Origin: Spiroplasma kunkelii CR2-3x
GTDB lineage: Bacteria > Bacillota_I > Bacilli_A > Mycoplasmatales > Mycoplasmataceae
Direction: 5' to 3'
DNA: 64,000 bases
Assembly: GCF_001274875.1 (NCBI RefSeq)
Contig: NZ_CP010899.1
Coordinates: 868,001-932,000 of the forward strand
In this document: positions 63,131 through 64,000 of the stretch, piece by piece
Numbering within the stretch: the first letter of the stretch is position 1
Layout: each line of letters begins with the position of its first letter
Made by a program: the position numbers and the translations under genes
The notes under the pieces: model-generated
Databases searched by the model: none
The model's input: the letters and a program-made list of their open reading frames with translations, nothing else
What the model was told of the DNA's origin: nothing

Positions 63131-63242
63131 ATAATAATATTACTATAAATAAATCTCTAAAGAATCTTTTTTATAAAATCATTCATTGTCTTAGAATATA
63201 ACTAATTAAATATATATATGCATAAGTTTGTTTCAAAAAAAT

Positions 63243-63266
63243 AAAAAGCATTAAAATGCTTTTTTA
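63243..63266 (-). terminator. Terminator after CPBP protease gene
   Basis: 10-bp stem AAAAAGCATT/AATGCTTTTT with a very short loop, 8 bases past the stop; T-rich on both strands. Confidence 0.75.
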
Positions 63267-63273
63267 AAATTAA

Positions 63274-64000
63274 TTATGCTAAAAATTTTGGTGCAGCAAG
63301 AATTAAAATCGCAACAATGCAATTATAACCGGCATGCGGAATTATGGTATATGTAACATTCCCATTAACAATAAGAAATAGCATTCCTAGTGTTAATGAT
63401 GCTCCAATATATCCAATAAAATGTTCTCAATCACCGGTTCCAGAGACATGCATGCCAGCAAAGAAAATTGTTGATGCAACAAATCCAAGTCATTTGTTAC
63501 CACTTAAACTAAAAATTCCGTGTCTAGTTGCTAATTCTTCAATAACTGGAGCAATTAAAATTGTATAGATAAATAAGAAAGCGATATTTCATCATTTATC
63601 TAGTCCTTTAATTAAATTATTTTGATTGTTTGAAGTTGTTGCTGTTATTAATAATTGTAAATAAACAAAAAATAAATGAATTGAAAAAACAGCAATAATA
63701 CTAATTGAGCAAACAACAAAAAGACGTTTGCAATCTTGTTTTAAAGTTAATTTAATTTTTTCAAAAATTAATGGTGATGACCGATAAAAAATAAAAATTG
63801 TCACCAATCCCGAAATTATTAATGTTAATAAATTAATTGTTGTTTGAATACTATAAGATGGGTGAAACTGATTTACAATGGTTCCAATTACTAAACCAAT
63901 AATATTTGGAATAAAATAAAAATAATAAAAGTAAATAGCACCTGACCGCATAATTTCACTTTGTGCACCACTAATAACAAAATATGAACCAACTGCAACA
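63274..64000 (-). CDS. CPBP-family intramembrane glutamic protease, N-terminus beyond window
   Basis: Polytopic membrane protein of the CAAX-protease/bacteriocin-processing (Abi) family. The family motifs are in the C-terminal half: APVIEELATRHGIF (EExxxR), FFAGMHV (FxxxH) and HAGYNC (HxxxN). Preceded by helices such as INLLTLIISGLVTIFIFY and CSISIIAVFSIHLFFVYLQLL. Reads open to the window end. Substrate unknown; these proteins occur in lipoprotein or peptide processing and in bacteriocin self-immunity. Confidence 0.88.

Overview
The window comes from a Spiroplasma chromosome, most likely of the citri group. It is about 25-27% G+C. Many genes read correctly only if TGA is Trp: dxr, cdsA, uppS, argS, hsdM, rnj and treC all carry in-frame TGA at Trp positions. 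It holds SpV1-type plectrovirus copies, a lipoprotein-rich accessory genome and mollicute-style housekeeping operons. I saw no rRNA, tRNA or CRISPR array.

Layout. (1) 1-4872, minus strand: operon pyrH-frr-uppS-cdsA-dxr-rseP (UMP kinase, ribosome recycling, isoprenoid and phospholipid synthesis, membrane protease). (2) 4990-13511: ffh and rny with a palindrome at the promoter, a ferritin and lgt, separated by three decayed membrane or secreted-protein genes. (3) 13540-21368: a decayed phage early region (pentapeptide protein, DUF1351-like, RecT, RuvC-like resolvase, an intact DNA methyltransferase, RHH protein) followed by broken lipoprotein and DUF3137 genes. (4) 21354-28096, minus: trehalose locus treB-treC with a LacI-type regulator and operator, then rlmB-like and engB. 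(5) 28218-37085: small Cys-rich genes, a TraG fragment, a complete-looking type I restriction-modification operon hsdR-hsdM-hsdS, and a decayed ISLre2-type transposase. (6) 37141-41404: a secreted protein, an inverted second copy of part of the phage early region, a candidate structured RNA, phage and pepV fragments, hemW and a decayed gene. (7) 41656-44943: SpV1-like plectrovirus copy 1, degraded, with transposase remains. (8) 45218-58453: lipoprotein remnants, a large N/Q-rich membrane protein, a BMP-family substrate-binding pseudogene, an MFS-like protein, argS, rsmB, gmk, rsmD, def plus a degraded def duplicate, and rnj. (9) 58594-62436: an AlaRS editing-domain fragment interrupted by plectrovirus copy 2, which is inverted relative to copy 1 and followed by a second partial copy with its own coat gene. 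(10) To 64000: a decayed secreted protein and a CPBP-family protease.

How it works together. Housekeeping genes sit in short, tightly packed operons with AGGAG-type ribosome sites. Between them lie mobile-element graveyards. Decay has recurring signatures: exact 10-17 bp tandem duplications, homopolymer indels, and GAA or CAA to TAA nonsense changes, several confirmed by comparing duplicate copies inside the window. Two DNA-modification loci remain open amid this decay, the orphan methyltransferase and hsdRMS, although HsdM has an altered catalytic motif. Two inverted repeat pairs (phage cassettes about 23 kb apart, plectrovirus copies about 14 kb apart) could support inversions.
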